Origin: a virus
Length of the DNA: 64,000 bases
Strand: one strand, 5' to 3'
Virus record (IMG/VR): IMGVR_UViG_3300010885_047022
Coordinates: 1-64,000 of that record
Below the pieces are notes generated by a model. It made no database searches, was not told the origin of the DNA, and worked only from the letters and a program-made list of their open reading frames with translations. Below, piece by piece: positions 48,801 to 57,915 of the stretch; the first letter of the stretch is position 1; each line of letters begins with the position of its first letter. Both the position numbers and the translations under genes were made by a program.

Positions 48801-49153
48801 TGAACAAAACCGTCTGCATTGGTTTGAGTAATATCTATTTTTTCTGCATTAGTTGATCTATTTAAAAATATATTTCCAACAGTAATATCATTACTTGGAA
48901 AATCATAACTTCCGTCTATTTTCTTCAAAAAGCCTAGTTCGTCTGCAAAAGCTATGGTTGCTTTTAATCCATCTTCATTTGTAATTCTATTTTCCTGTAT
49001 GCTCCCAGATATATCCACTATAGAAATATTGTTGCGTGGATTCACTTTTAGAGAAGAAAACCATGATATGCCAGCGGCTTCCGTAGGAACATTCTTGCCA
49101 ATTTTAACTGACTTCTCATTGCCGTCTGTTGTTAAGTTTTCAAATTTTTTCAT
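45851..49153 (-). CDS. Large structural protein with Thr/Pro linker, 1100 residues
   Basis: The N-terminal 800 residues are beta-rich and Asn/Ser-heavy. A segment FDVLAWSPSAAINANQNAKL followed by LRKNGTLIIDMSDG looks like a glutamine-amidotransferase-like Rossmann fold. Residues about 945-1008 form a linker made of Thr, Pro, Val and Ala repeats (PPTTAPPTTVP type), of the kind common in secreted actinobacterial proteins. A 90-residue C-terminal domain follows (WHWTRTEYNPTTRIFVTNA) ending FYYNRIKNYA. The arrangement suggests a tail spike or fibre whose last domain is held on a flexible or glycosylated stalk. It is coupled to the upstream 2054-residue gene by TAATG. Confidence 0.75.
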   Translation of the reverse strand: MKKFENLTTDGNEKSVKIGKNVPTEAAGISWFSSLKVNPRNNISIVDISGSIQENRITNEDGLKATIAFADELGFLKKIDGSYDFPSNDITVGNIFLNRSTNAEKIDITQTNADGFVHYMYMSRYFINGPANISLISLKQYMPAESISGLNIKVIDGNNNEYIDAITNTKKYRILLEPFKTLDNYQGNQWPYRIIVLFDSDKPNNLKLVYDKIECDDNANPFNLILNYTETVNAVPYFYEVPEESFVIDDNYKDKNNFSIKKIDDKYRTLISEVNKQSGYQIIVPSKAIKDYRSFEVFNWRMIARTRNNINFDQVNYGSEVDSSGAIVQKTVNVGVLYSSPTQENNSTVNPYVFARLQNSPFNLAKYTFVNPNATGTDKTLASYWKVNIDSIDDLNNFDVLAWSPSAAINANQNAKLQEFLRKNGTLIIDMSDGTCNATALNRQLSLSSATTSSNYIDNVDTNVLLDNTKNGGWTIQDGIFEKDNYGIYGSNYSYRGNAFKRYKYFNNAAVANSFLNLGASSTSAYSAGIVLAYPNTGDSLSRGNIVATTFPLMSYCNSIYSVNSPEQVADSNYGPTAADPSGTTLYSGIVEGPFKLLYNIVSYALYCRSQATRSIDIRSSLYNFITQWDSSWTMDQDALFEDEKEQYFTQISINNLESKYVRNIINNNNSMFDFYKSSLTNFLPPAQREIVQTLSSSNIEIFIEVTNPDITISNATVVDTSTNINNENIPSSYYLFKVTDPNVKCYAYTNKVSPKLTIPSNFGAYAIIDSQYSTSGTRRLNNELNVLNSFRSYPFNLISKYNYARAVDKPLSFNITLNTTLTATFNASLKEVRTVTTNPTKTTGKSESVSASCISIQSAIDDLGLLRATVGSSANNVFPYTGDIDIHKDTRIWYFSGDPKKPPALTAEDIAGITSAILAAAGVSNTGTYTSASFGSVVVKPNNDSGTTGGSPTITTPPTTAPPTTVPRTTVPPATTTTTVPAAATTTTTIPVTTAPPTTVATSPVDTRIPVETWHWTRTEYNPTTRIFVTNALVTVSIFSNKTIKRSVHDGTLQNAFIKQDVWSINDALKITNPSTFTGYFGGAASDYRFYYNRIKNYA
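46132..46320. repeat. Low-complexity tract encoding the Thr/Pro linker
   Basis: On the plus strand this stretch consists of GTAGTA, GTGGTA and GGTGCGGTTGTG units. It encodes about 63 residues of almost only Thr, Pro, Val and Ala. Imperfect triplet and 12-15 base units make length change by slippage likely. It also opens a long spurious plus-strand frame (45918-46745). Confidence 0.8.
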
Positions 49154-52100
49154 TACTGTTCCTCATAATCTGGATGAGAATTCTCTAAGGTTGTTATATA
49201 TTCCGGAGTTGATCCAAATAGCTTTAATTGATATTGATCAAATTTTCTTAATGGAACCCATTGTTCTGGAATCCAGTTTGGTGTAGCGTTATTTGTGATA
49301 ACACTAGAAGAATCTGAATACTTATACACAAAATTAGGGGTCGCAGTTAGATCTGAATTCTGCTGCTTGCTATGAATGAAGGAACTAGGTAGGGGCAATC
49401 CTTCATTAGCATACTGAACATTATCATATGCCTCGTTCCAATAGACAATATCACCAGATATAGTAACAGCGTCTAGAGATAAATCTTCCCCATCATTTAT
49501 TAATAAGTTTCTGACTATAATTGGATCATCAATTTCAATTTTAAGGAACCAGTGACCAGGATTAGTATTGGATTGAGAGACAATATCATTGTTTATTACA
49601 AAAGTGCCGTCAGAATTCGTTGTTATACTATCTGCGGGCGTTCCGTCGAAGAGGTCTAATAAAGTTCTTTCCTTAATCCAGTTAAGACCTATTGCGTGTT
49701 CAAATGGCTTATTTTTCCAATAAACTCTGCCTACAATCGACACATTAGTTAATCCATCAGCTTGGATGGAGTATCTCACTGGCGTTGCCTTTACTTGTAA
49801 ATAAAATTTATTATTAGTATATATTTTAAATGGTATTATTTTTTGATGCCCAGCGGTGGGTGTATCTGTGATCCCAGAAATTAATATTGAACTTTCATCA
49901 GTTATCGCAGGTATAGTGCCAGTGTATCTAACTATAGTTGTAGCAAAACCATTATCGTTTGTTTGGACCTGAGAATCTTCAGCCTCAATCTCCGTACCAG
50001 AAATATCGAAAGACATATTTGGCTTTAAGTTTCCATTTATATCATAAGATACTATGGATAAATACATCAAATCTTCTGGTGAATCAGTTATGTGTGCTGG
50101 TGACAGATAGGCCTCTATCGATCCATATTCGTACTCGTGAGTATCAATATAGACATAGCCTTCTTCTAAAGGATTGCTAACCTGATTTATATCAAGATCT
50201 ATGCTGTTATGGTTATTCATATAATCTGATTCATAGACTATTTCATAGGTAGCTGGCGAATTAGGGGTGACTACAGTTCCGCCAGATGAATAAAGCCCAT
50301 CGGCCTTAGTTGCAATGGTTAGGGTCAAGTTGTTTGTAGGAGTCGTTCCACCAAGACTTGTTCCAGGAATGGTTATTGTATTGCCTACTTGATAGTTAGA
50401 ACCACCAGCAACAATGGTGGAAGATGAGTTATCTGCCGTACCTGTCCACGAGGCGTTAGCCGTGTTGCCATCAAAGTAATCGTTAACTGTTAAACTTCTT
50501 TCTATGAGCAGCGCATCTATTTGATGCGAATCTCCACTAGAACCCGTGCCAGTTGAATACACGGTAAAGTTAATAAAAACGGTATTAGCGGGTATCGTTC
50601 CTGTGACTGACAATCGTGTAGAAGTAGCACAAGTGGAAGCCGTACCACTAACTGTAGAAATAAGGGTAAGCGCACCAGTGTAAAATTGCATCTGTATACG
50701 ATATGAGCGTGAGCCCGATTTACGCAGACAACTTATTGAGGCGGTCAGAGTATCCCCAACTCTTGAAGTGTTAAGACCATAATACACTCCGTAGGTTGCG
50801 GCTGATGAAGCAGTTGAGACTAAAGACCACGATCCTGAGCCACCAGCAATAGTCCCTGCTGTTCGCACATTAGTAGCATTGTTAGCCTGCCATCCGGTCG
50901 TATTTGCCCCAAATGATGGGTTAAGACATAAGTTTGTACGGACGGGGCTAACTGTGATAAATCCGTTGTAAGCGGTTCCTGACCCAGTTTTGACAATGGT
51001 AAATACTGCGCCACTACCAGAGCCATTAGTCCCACTTTGGGTGACTCCAGTGTAGGTTGCTGCCGTTGTAATACTAGTCCCGGAAGATGTATATGTCGTA
51101 GTTCCTTGAGCCAAAGCCGACTTTGGGTTTCCGTTAAATGAACCAAGATAGAATGCGGTGGGACTAGTAACTCCAGTAACAGTCCCTGTAGTGCTATATG
51201 AATTTGGTGTTGTGCCAGCGATAGTAGCAGTATCGCCGACTGAAAAGCCGTGAGACTTAGATGTAATGTAGCTTGTCCGATTATTAGTTGAAGAATAAAC
51301 GGCTGAGTTTATATTGGATGTAGTTTGAGGAGGGGTACTGGATAGGTATAGGTTAGCTACATAAGAATCTTTTGTGCTGGAATAGACATCTTTATCTACA
51401 TAAAAAGCGTTGTTAACATAATACACAACTTCATACTCTCTACCCTGGACTGATGGAGTAGCCTCTGAGAATGGCGAAATAACATTAGTTGCTGTACTCA
51501 AATTGTTATATAAAGTTTTTCCTGTATACAAATCTTTTACAGATATTTTAGATATATTTTCATATGCCAGATATAAGGAGTTGCCACTATTGCCAAGAAC
51601 ATTTTCAGTATTATAAAAACTTGCCTTACCTGGTGTAGCTGAATCGGTAAATATTAAATTTCTATATTGAACAGCTGGTGTAGCTGAATCGCTAGCAACA
51701 TTTATTATTACAGGTGCGCCAAATCTAGGTATAGAAGTTAATTCAATATTAAAAAACTTTCCATTATGATTTTGGGTTACTGGATTGGCATAGATATAGT
51801 GTTGGTCCTGATCAAGATATAACCAGCCGGTATTTAATCCAGTCAGATATGAACTCTCATTCAAATTAGTTCTCTTGGCGTTGACATTCACGTATGTTTT
51901 TTCACTTGAAGATATTGAGGAGTTTAAGCTCTCTAACAATATTTCCGGATTATCCACATAAGTTTCTATGCTATTCGGTGTTGTCGTAAATTTAACATAA
52001 TTGATATTATATATATCTTCTAAATCTAGATTAAAAGAAGTTCTATTTAAATCAATAGTCTGCAAGAATTTATCTTGATTATAGAAATAATTTTTTGATT

Positions 52101-55100
52101 CATTTATTTTATTATAAGTATTATTATTTTCATCAATATAACCAGTAAATACATTTGGTGTTGTAGTGGCAGTAAAGATATCATTACTAATTTTATCAAA
52201 TGGATAATGAGTTGTAGGAGTCGCAGCATCGACGATAATATAGTCCGGAGTAGCACGGGGGTTACTTGCGGTTCCGCCAGATGAATAAAGCCCATCGGCC
52301 TTAGTTGCAATGGTTAGCGTCAGGTTGTTCGCGGGGGTCGTACCACCAAGACTTGCGCCAGGAATGGTGATAGTATTACCGACCTGGTAGTTGGAACCAC
52401 CAGCGGTTATTGTGACTGTAATAAACCCACTGTAAGCGGTGCCTGAACCAGTTTTCTGGATAGTAAATACTGCGCCACTACCAGAGCCATTAGTCGCACT
52501 TTGCGTTTTCCCAGTGTAGGTTGCTGCGGCGGTGACGCTAGTCCCGGAAGCCGTAAATGTCGTAGTGCCTTGAGCCAAAGCTGACTTTGGGTTCCCGTTA
52601 AATAATGCAAAATAAAATGTGTTAGTACTGTTGATGCCAGCAATAGTCCTTGTAGTGCTATAGGAACTTGGTGTTGTGCCAGTTATTGTAATGCTGTCAC
52701 CAACTGCAAAACCGTGAGGTCTAGACGTCGTGTATTGGGTTGTCCCGTAAATGGTAAAAGCGGCACCTGTTATAGCATGAGAATAATTAGGATAAAGAAA
52801 GTTAACTGTTGCAGATGTTAAGTAGTTCTTAGACCCTATTGCAGTATCATCTGATCTATGAAATGCATACTTAATATTTGGAGATGATGGAACCAAGTAT
52901 GAGTTTTGAGTATATGGATCTATTGCATATCCGCCATGAGAAGAATATGATCCAGAACGGTAAAGATTTTGTATCGCTGGAGTAGCTGCATTTATGTATA
53001 GATAGTTCAGAGATGAGTCTGGTGGATATATGATCTTATCTAATAAATCATCTTTAAAAGATATAATTTTATTTTCTTTGCCGGAAGCAGATATATCATT
53101 TATAGAGTTTAATACAATATTAGAAGTTAATACATCAGAATTTTTTACTTCTTGCTTAGTCGTATAAACAGTTGATCCAATTCGTAGATTTGCATTTACA
53201 TAGTCGATATTTGGTGATGTTAGCGTGGTAGAGGTATTCGCGCTTGGGTTAGATTTATACGCTATAGGCGAAGTATTGAAAGAAGCCCTGTAACCAGCGA
53301 CTGGCACTGTAATGTACGCCTGTGTTGCCTGATCCCATCTAACGCTATATGTAGTCTTAATGCTGGCTGCGTCATAGATGCTAATTGAATTTGATGCTGG
53401 GGTAGCCTGTGTATTATAGTACACGTCATTTGTTACTTTATTTCTAAACTCAAGATCAGTTAAAGTTAGTCCATCTTGATCAAATATCTTTATTAGATTA
53501 AACTCTGGACTTGCAGAGTTAGTAGATAAAAATCTATTTCCAACATACATATCATCTCTATCTAGATAGGAGAGATTTGTATAGAAAGTACTTGTCGCTG
53601 CATAGTTGTCGTGTGGTGGCAATACGATTTCGTACGCCAGTGCTACACCTCTATCATTCGCCCGACCTGCTTCATAATCTGAAACTGTTCTAGTATAATT
53701 TAAATACCAAGAATAATGGATGTCTACTGGAGAATACACATATGAAGGAGTGCTGCTTAGCTTTGTTCCACCTATTTCTATAGATCCAGAAAATGATATC
53801 GTTGCTGCTTCAACTGGATCTATTATTAACTTAGCGTCATCAAAATCACCAACACCTGGTTGATAGTATGCAGCTGGCAGATCTGTATCTGTATCATAAA
53901 TCGCTGCAATTCTGCTTATACCTTCACCTAGTGTGCCTGCATAATCCCATACTCCATCGCCCCAATTCACATATCCTAAATTACTTGGATATTTAATATT
54001 TAAATTTTCCACTAATTGTTTAAAGGCCGGAAGTGGTTTGCCATCTTCAGAAAAATAATCTGTGGAAGATTCAATATCAGATATTTCTAGAATTTCTGGA
54101 GTTGCACCTAGATAATCGGAATCTGGAGTTGCACCATATGCTCTCCATAAATCTAATTCTCGCCTAATAGTTTTCTTGTACGCGTCCGCGGAAACACCAG
54201 GAATATTCTTAGTGACATCTAAAATTCTCTTTTTATAATTAGAGTTTGACTCTAGATTAAGCCTCGGTAGGCTAACACGAGCGCCAAATTCATCAAAGTC
54301 ATTATACATATTTAAAGGATCTTGATTATATATAATTCCATTAATATTTAAAACTGAGAAATTTCTCATTGTAATTAATTGACGATCTAACATATTGTAA
54401 TAGAATACATAGTCTGTTGATCTTGAATTAAAGAAATCTAATAAAGATGAAACTCGACCTAGAGGTATATCGTCACCAGTAATTGTATTTATATTAGGAG
54501 GCACGTTATATGAGACATGGCACCATGCTAATTCATTGATATCTGCGCTATTAATATACGCATTAATTCCATAAAGATCAATTTGAGCAGATATATAATC
54601 TAAATTTTCGCCTAATAATGCATTTAAGAACGCGCCACCAGTAGACTGCGGTATTGCTAGACTGGGCGTTGCATCCGCCATTGAATCTTCGAATAAAGCT
54701 GTCCAAGATGGAAATCTTTTAAGAATGTTTCTGACAGAATTAGAAATAACTGGTGGGATTGGATCATAAATCCCTATTTCTAAATAAAATACTAGACCAA
54801 GTAAATTGATATCTATTTCGTCGGCATATATCTCAAGTTCTACTTTTACGTAGGGCTTTGCATTCCTGATAAAAATAGCATTAGTCTCTCCACTGAGAGC
54901 CGACTTTAGCCATGGCCCATCTTCAGCATCTGATTCATACATCTGAAGGTTAAAAGTTGGAGATATAGTTCCAGGTATATTAGTAAAAATATGCCTGTAA
55001 CTTAAAATATCAATCCTAGAAGAAGTGTCTATAAATCTTTGTATGCTTGGAGTTGCTTGTTCATATATCACTTCTCCGATATTAGTCATATATATTGTGT

Positions 55101-55317
55101 CAGCATTAAGTGCAGTGTAGCCATCTAGAGTCGATGGTGAAGTAAGTTCTGTTCCGACATAGGTTTTATCACCTATTGTATTTAATCCCAGTGCTGATCT
55201 TGTGGAAGAATAGTTCTTATATTGATCGTTGCTATATAAATTTATAGCGTCAGTCGTCCATATATTATCTGATTTATTAAAATCAGAACTTTTTAAAAGT
55301 AGTAAATATTGCTTCAT
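49153..55317 (-). CDS. Giant tail protein, 2054 residues, with repeated and inserted modules
   Basis: The largest gene of the window. The first 500 residues are helical/beta and include LNALLGENLDYISAQIDLYG and ARVSLPRLNLESNSNYKKRILD, similar to N-terminal regions of phage tail-connector proteins. Residues about 862-1016 hold a Gly/Thr-rich module (GFAVGDSITITG, GSGSGAVFTI, AGGSNYQVGNTITIPG) that recurs at about 1349-1456 and 1637-1681, split by a carbohydrate-binding-like domain (NLCLNPSFGANTTGWQ ... YFDGNTANASWTGT). Near 1740-1960 are invasin-like beta domains (AYLSPAHITDSPEDLMYLSI, VSIVGRVYW). It is probably the main host-contact tail protein. Many SATPA-type motifs punctuate the chain. 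Confidence 0.8.
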   Translation of the reverse strand: MKQYLLLLKSSDFNKSDNIWTTDAINLYSNDQYKNYSSTRSALGLNTIGDKTYVGTELTSPSTLDGYTALNADTIYMTNIGEVIYEQATPSIQRFIDTSSRIDILSYRHIFTNIPGTISPTFNLQMYESDAEDGPWLKSALSGETNAIFIRNAKPYVKVELEIYADEIDINLLGLVFYLEIGIYDPIPPVISNSVRNILKRFPSWTALFEDSMADATPSLAIPQSTGGAFLNALLGENLDYISAQIDLYGINAYINSADINELAWCHVSYNVPPNINTITGDDIPLGRVSSLLDFFNSRSTDYVFYYNMLDRQLITMRNFSVLNINGIIYNQDPLNMYNDFDEFGARVSLPRLNLESNSNYKKRILDVTKNIPGVSADAYKKTIRRELDLWRAYGATPDSDYLGATPEILEISDIESSTDYFSEDGKPLPAFKQLVENLNIKYPSNLGYVNWGDGVWDYAGTLGEGISRIAAIYDTDTDLPAAYYQPGVGDFDDAKLIIDPVEAATISFSGSIEIGGTKLSSTPSYVYSPVDIHYSWYLNYTRTVSDYEAGRANDRGVALAYEIVLPPHDNYAATSTFYTNLSYLDRDDMYVGNRFLSTNSASPEFNLIKIFDQDGLTLTDLEFRNKVTNDVYYNTQATPASNSISIYDAASIKTTYSVRWDQATQAYITVPVAGYRASFNTSPIAYKSNPSANTSTTLTSPNIDYVNANLRIGSTVYTTKQEVKNSDVLTSNIVLNSINDISASGKENKIISFKDDLLDKIIYPPDSSLNYLYINAATPAIQNLYRSGSYSSHGGYAIDPYTQNSYLVPSSPNIKYAFHRSDDTAIGSKNYLTSATVNFLYPNYSHAITGAAFTIYGTTQYTTSRPHGFAVGDSITITGTTPSSYSTTRTIAGINSTNTFYFALFNGNPKSALAQGTTTFTASGTSVTAAATYTGKTQSATNGSGSGAVFTIQKTGSGTAYSGFITVTITAGGSNYQVGNTITIPGASLGGTTPANNLTLTIATKADGLYSSGGTASNPRATPDYIIVDAATPTTHYPFDKISNDIFTATTTPNVFTGYIDENNNTYNKINESKNYFYNQDKFLQTIDLNRTSFNLDLEDIYNINYVKFTTTPNSIETYVDNPEILLESLNSSISSSEKTYVNVNAKRTNLNESSYLTGLNTGWLYLDQDQHYIYANPVTQNHNGKFFNIELTSIPRFGAPVIINVASDSATPAVQYRNLIFTDSATPGKASFYNTENVLGNSGNSLYLAYENISKISVKDLYTGKTLYNNLSTATNVISPFSEATPSVQGREYEVVYYVNNAFYVDKDVYSSTKDSYVANLYLSSTPPQTTSNINSAVYSSTNNRTSYITSKSHGFSVGDTATIAGTTPNSYSTTGTVTGVTSPTAFYLGSFNGNPKSALAQGTTTYTSSGTSITTAATYTGVTQSGTNGSGSGAVFTIVKTGSGTAYNGFITVSPVRTNLCLNPSFGANTTGWQANNATNVRTAGTIAGGSGSWSLVSTASSAATYGVYYGLNTSRVGDTLTASISCLRKSGSRSYRIQMQFYTGALTLISTVSGTASTCATSTRLSVTGTIPANTVFINFTVYSTGTGSSGDSHQIDALLIERSLTVNDYFDGNTANASWTGTADNSSSTIVAGGSNYQVGNTITIPGTSLGGTTPTNNLTLTIATKADGLYSSGGTVVTPNSPATYEIVYESDYMNNHNSIDLDINQVSNPLEEGYVYIDTHEYEYGSIEAYLSPAHITDSPEDLMYLSIVSYDINGNLKPNMSFDISGTEIEAEDSQVQTNDNGFATTIVRYTGTIPAITDESSILISGITDTPTAGHQKIIPFKIYTNNKFYLQVKATPVRYSIQADGLTNVSIVGRVYWKNKPFEHAIGLNWIKERTLLDLFDGTPADSITTNSDGTFVINNDIVSQSNTNPGHWFLKIEIDDPIIVRNLLINDGEDLSLDAVTISGDIVYWNEAYDNVQYANEGLPLPSSFIHSKQQNSDLTATPNFVYKYSDSSSVITNNATPNWIPEQWVPLRKFDQYQLKLFGSTPEYITTLENSHPDYEEQ
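50276..51272 (-). repeat. Internal repeat copy B, interrupted
   Basis: Two blocks, 50276-50409 and 50948-51272, closely match copy A at 52271-52735 base for base (for example GCCAGATGAATAAAGCCC and CCACTACCAGAGCCATTAG). The copy is interrupted by about 540 bases encoding another domain. Direct repeat in the same gene. Confidence 0.85.
50410..50947 (-). other. Inserted carbohydrate-binding-like module
   Basis: About 179 codons inserted in repeat copy B. The encoded 'NPSF....GW' start, beta-rich body (GSRSYRIQMQFYTGA, DSHQIDALLIERS) and 'YFDGNT...WTGTAD.S.ST' end form a typical tail-fibre CBM_4_9-like unit of actinophages (from memory). By eye the G+C is above the flanks. Confidence 0.75.
52271..52735 (-). 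repeat. Internal repeat copy A, intact
   Basis: Uninterrupted copy of the Gly/Thr-rich module (about 155 codons, residues 862-1016 of the giant tail protein), near-identical at many positions to the two halves of copy B at 50276-51272. Such 'G.GAVFT..TG.G..Y......GG..Y..GD.ITI.G..LGG..P.N.LT' modules recur in tail fibres of aquatic phages. Confidence 0.85.
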
Positions 55318-55329
55318 GCAACAACCTTT

Positions 55330-56499
55330 TTAATAATTAGAGGATCCTATTATAACAGAATATATATTAACATTTCCAGCTGTAATATATTCTTTTATAC
55401 TATTAGGTATAAAATCTTTTAATGGGAGTTCTCTTCCATCCGCAGTAAATGTATTAATAGTTACCCCTCTTATAAGATCAGAAGAAAGTTTTATTTGCTG
55501 TTCAATTTGCGATAATGAAATAGTATCACCAATAGTCATTGAATTTAAATACCGCTTAACGAATAAAGATGCTTGATTGCGCACTCCATTAATAATAGAA
55601 TCTGAATTTCCAGATGAAAGAGTCACAGTTGCCGACACACTAACGCTAATCTTTTCAGCAACTCTGACGTTAAACCTAACTCCTACTGGCTTAACAGCAC
55701 TGATTGCACTGAGAATGGCTTGGGGCAGAGCTTTAATGGCAGATGATACTTCTGGGACAACTATGATGTCACAAGAACCTATACCATAAGAGGCCTCACG
55801 TATTCTAACATCCTTAACGCCTTTTACAGAAAGGGCAGCAAAACGTACAGATTCAACTGTTCCTGGAGCCTTAGTCTTCATAGAGGCAAGGATTCTTCTG
55901 CGATAGTTGTCATCAGACTCTGAGGTAATATTTGAATAAATTTCTTTAGGGTTATTCGAATACACTACAACTGTTGGGGGAGCAATAAAATTGTGCTTAG
56001 TAAGTGAATTTTTAGGAGCTACATAAGAGTTATCGGAGAAATTAGGTTCAGCTCTACCGTAAGATCTGGTGGCTCCAGCCGGAATAGAGACTGTTGATGA
56101 CAGTTTATAGCTATATTGTTTGCTAGTGAAATTAGATACGTCATTATATAGCAGTGTCCCTGCTGGTATAGTCACACCAGCACTATGGGGTTTATCAATA
56201 AAGAATTCGATATTAAAAGATTGTCTTTCTTCTGCTACAAAATTTGTTACAGATTTTCTTGAAACACCATATAGATCACCAATTAAGTCAAGATTTCTGC
56301 CAGAAGCTGTGCTCAAATTACTTTGAGAAACTGTAAATCTAAAAGCTTCATAAAGATCAGATATTTCAGAACTTACTGATTCTGCAAAAGCTCTGGCTAT
56401 AGATCCTGGATATATGGCTGTAATGCCAGCATTTTTTTCAAGTCCATTCAGTATGGAGACTAGGATTTCTGATTTATTTTTAACGCCGTAAACAGCCAT
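55330..56499 (-). CDS. Baseplate J-like protein
   Basis: The 389 residues begin MAVYGVKNKSEILVSILNGL and show YPGSIARAFAESVSSEISDLYEAF with ASGRNLDLIGDLYGVSR, FFIDKPHSAGVTIPAGTLLY and ESDDNYRRRILASM...TVESVRFAALSVKGVKDVRIRE: the ordered motifs of Baseplate_J/gp47 (P2 J, T4 gp6). It forms the baseplate wedge in contractile tails. It lies just downstream of the gp25-like gene, as in other myoviruses. Confidence 0.9.
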   Translation of the reverse strand: MAVYGVKNKSEILVSILNGLEKNAGITAIYPGSIARAFAESVSSEISDLYEAFRFTVSQSNLSTASGRNLDLIGDLYGVSRKSVTNFVAEERQSFNIEFFIDKPHSAGVTIPAGTLLYNDVSNFTSKQYSYKLSSTVSIPAGATRSYGRAEPNFSDNSYVAPKNSLTKHNFIAPPTVVVYSNNPKEIYSNITSESDDNYRRRILASMKTKAPGTVESVRFAALSVKGVKDVRIREASYGIGSCDIIVVPEVSSAIKALPQAILSAISAVKPVGVRFNVRVAEKISVSVSATVTLSSGNSDSIINGVRNQASLFVKRYLNSMTIGDTISLSQIEQQIKLSSDLIRGVTINTFTADGRELPLKDFIPNSIKEYITAGNVNIYSVIIGSSNY

Positions 56500-56880
56500 T
56501 TATGCTCCTAAAGTCTGACTAACAGATAAAACTACTGGTTGGTCAATATCCGAAATGATATGAACATCAAAACGAAGAGTATCTCTACCAGTAGGTACAG
56601 CATCTATTTTAATATTCCTACCCTTAAAAATGCCTTCTCTTTGCAATCCTGTTTGAATCAGCCTTTTGCCAAATTCACCGGTTTCTGGAGACTGGGGCAT
56701 ACCATATAGTAAGGATAAATCAATGCCTAGCATTGGATATACGTAAAAATCTCCTGGTTCAGTCATTAATCTGATATAAGCTTGCTGAACGTCGCTTTGC
56801 ATGGAGGAGTTTGTAAGCACTATATCTTTATTGCCACCAATTAAAATATCCCCATTTAATGTAAAATATAAATCACTCAT
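56500..56880 (-). CDS. gp25/GpW-like baseplate wedge protein
   Basis: A 126-residue protein with GDILIGGNKDIVLTNSSMQS, DVQQAYIRLMTEPGDFYVYP and GIDLSLLYGMPQSPETGEFG, the pattern of the GPW/gp25 family (T4 gp25, P2 W). It connects wedge to tail sheath and is one of the most conserved markers of contractile tails. It overlaps the upstream gene by 8 bases and the gpJ stop/start are adjacent downstream. Confidence 0.9.
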   Translation of the reverse strand: MSDLYFTLNGDILIGGNKDIVLTNSSMQSDVQQAYIRLMTEPGDFYVYPMLGIDLSLLYGMPQSPETGEFGKRLIQTGLQREGIFKGRNIKIDAVPTGRDTLRFDVHIISDIDQPVVLSVSQTLGA

Positions 56881-57526
56881 TCATTTCCCTTAATGCTTTT
56901 AGGTGAGATTGATCAAAAGTAAGACCTTCTCTAATGTATTTTATCATTAGATCAATATGTTCTTTTGAATAATTCGAAGAATATGCTTCTAATAAGCCAA
57001 TTTGTTCAAAAGTTAAATCAGATAAATTATCTTCTGAGGTATACGTCTGTTGAGGTATTATTTGCTGTTGGTTAAAACCATAGTCACCAGATATAGTAAC
57101 GGTCTTTTGCTTTTCCTGATCTTCTAAATCGTTCATGCGGTCTAAATAATATGAAATTCCATTTTGTGCAGAATGAATGTTCTTATAATTTAATTTTACA
57201 AGTGTAGGCTCTGAATAATCAGATGATGAATAATTAAAATTATAGTTGTTCCACCTAAGCCCATCTTCCTTGCAATGTAACCTAATTTCATCCCCAAATA
57301 ATGAAATGCTTTTAGATCTACCGCTTATAACTATTCCAACTCCGGGAGAAGCAAAAATTTCTATATCACCTTGATCATTTAATCTAATGAAACTAGCTAG
57401 ATCGGGATGAGTTAATCCAACTTCTCTATCGGAAAACTCTCTTCTTTTTTGCATTTCTGCTTCAACTGGAAAATTGGCTTCTTGCCTTTTACCTTTTTTT
57501 AAAGCTTCATTATTTAAAATATCCAT
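56873..57526 (-). CDS. Baseplate-region structural protein, 217 residues
   Basis: From the ATG at 57526 (TGATG), MDILNNEALKKGKRQEANFP begins a protein with a beta-rich core (IRLNDQGDIEIFASPGVGIVI, KSISLFGDEIRLHCKEDGLRW) reminiscent of the repetitive part of spike proteins, and a helical C-terminus (EQIGLLEAYSSNYSKEHIDL). It lies between the OB-fold spike gene and gp25, so it is probably a spike-associated or wedge protein. No specific family recognised. Confidence 0.65.
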   Translation of the reverse strand: MDILNNEALKKGKRQEANFPVEAEMQKRREFSDREVGLTHPDLASFIRLNDQGDIEIFASPGVGIVISGRSKSISLFGDEIRLHCKEDGLRWNNYNFNYSSSDYSEPTLVKLNYKNIHSAQNGISYYLDRMNDLEDQEKQKTVTISGDYGFNQQQIIPQQTYTSEDNLSDLTFEQIGLLEAYSSNYSKEHIDLMIKYIREGLTFDQSHLKALREMNE

Positions 57527-57894
57527 CAATGCACCATGAATCTGGGTATACCAGTATTGACTATAGAGTTTCTTATATAAAATTTATTGCTAGTAACATC
57601 ATCAAAATAATTAAGTACATATGGACTAGATTCATTGGTATCTCTAAAGCCCACTAAACAACGTGTTCCTACTGTTGGAGAAACGGATTGAACGCCTTTA
57701 ACCATAGGGCACGGCACTGCTTTCAAAACATTACCCATACTATCGGAGTATTGTTCATCTAATATAATATCAGCTGTACTGTTGACCCTATCATAATTTA
57801 CAATGATTCCAGGTCTTGTCCTGGATTTTTGCATAGCCGAATTGTCTATTTGATTTTGTATTTTTTTATCAAATTTTGGATAGTTAACTGGCAT
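57526..57894 (-). CDS. OB-fold baseplate spike protein (gpV/gp5-N-like)
   Basis: The 122 residues contain RTRPGIIVNYDRVNSTADII, VPCPMVKGVQSVSPTVGTRC and LVGFRDTNESSPYVLNYFDD, the barrel pattern of gpV/gp45/VgrG OB domains at the base of membrane-puncturing spikes. It lacks the long beta-helix, which may be supplied by the neighbour at 56873-57526. It sits 21 bases after the tail-lysin gene. Confidence 0.8.
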   Translation of the reverse strand: MPVNYPKFDKKIQNQIDNSAMQKSRTRPGIIVNYDRVNSTADIILDEQYSDSMGNVLKAVPCPMVKGVQSVSPTVGTRCLVGFRDTNESSPYVLNYFDDVTSNKFYIRNSIVNTGIPRFMVH

Positions 57895-57915
57895 TGTTTC
57901 TCCTATTTTTAATCT

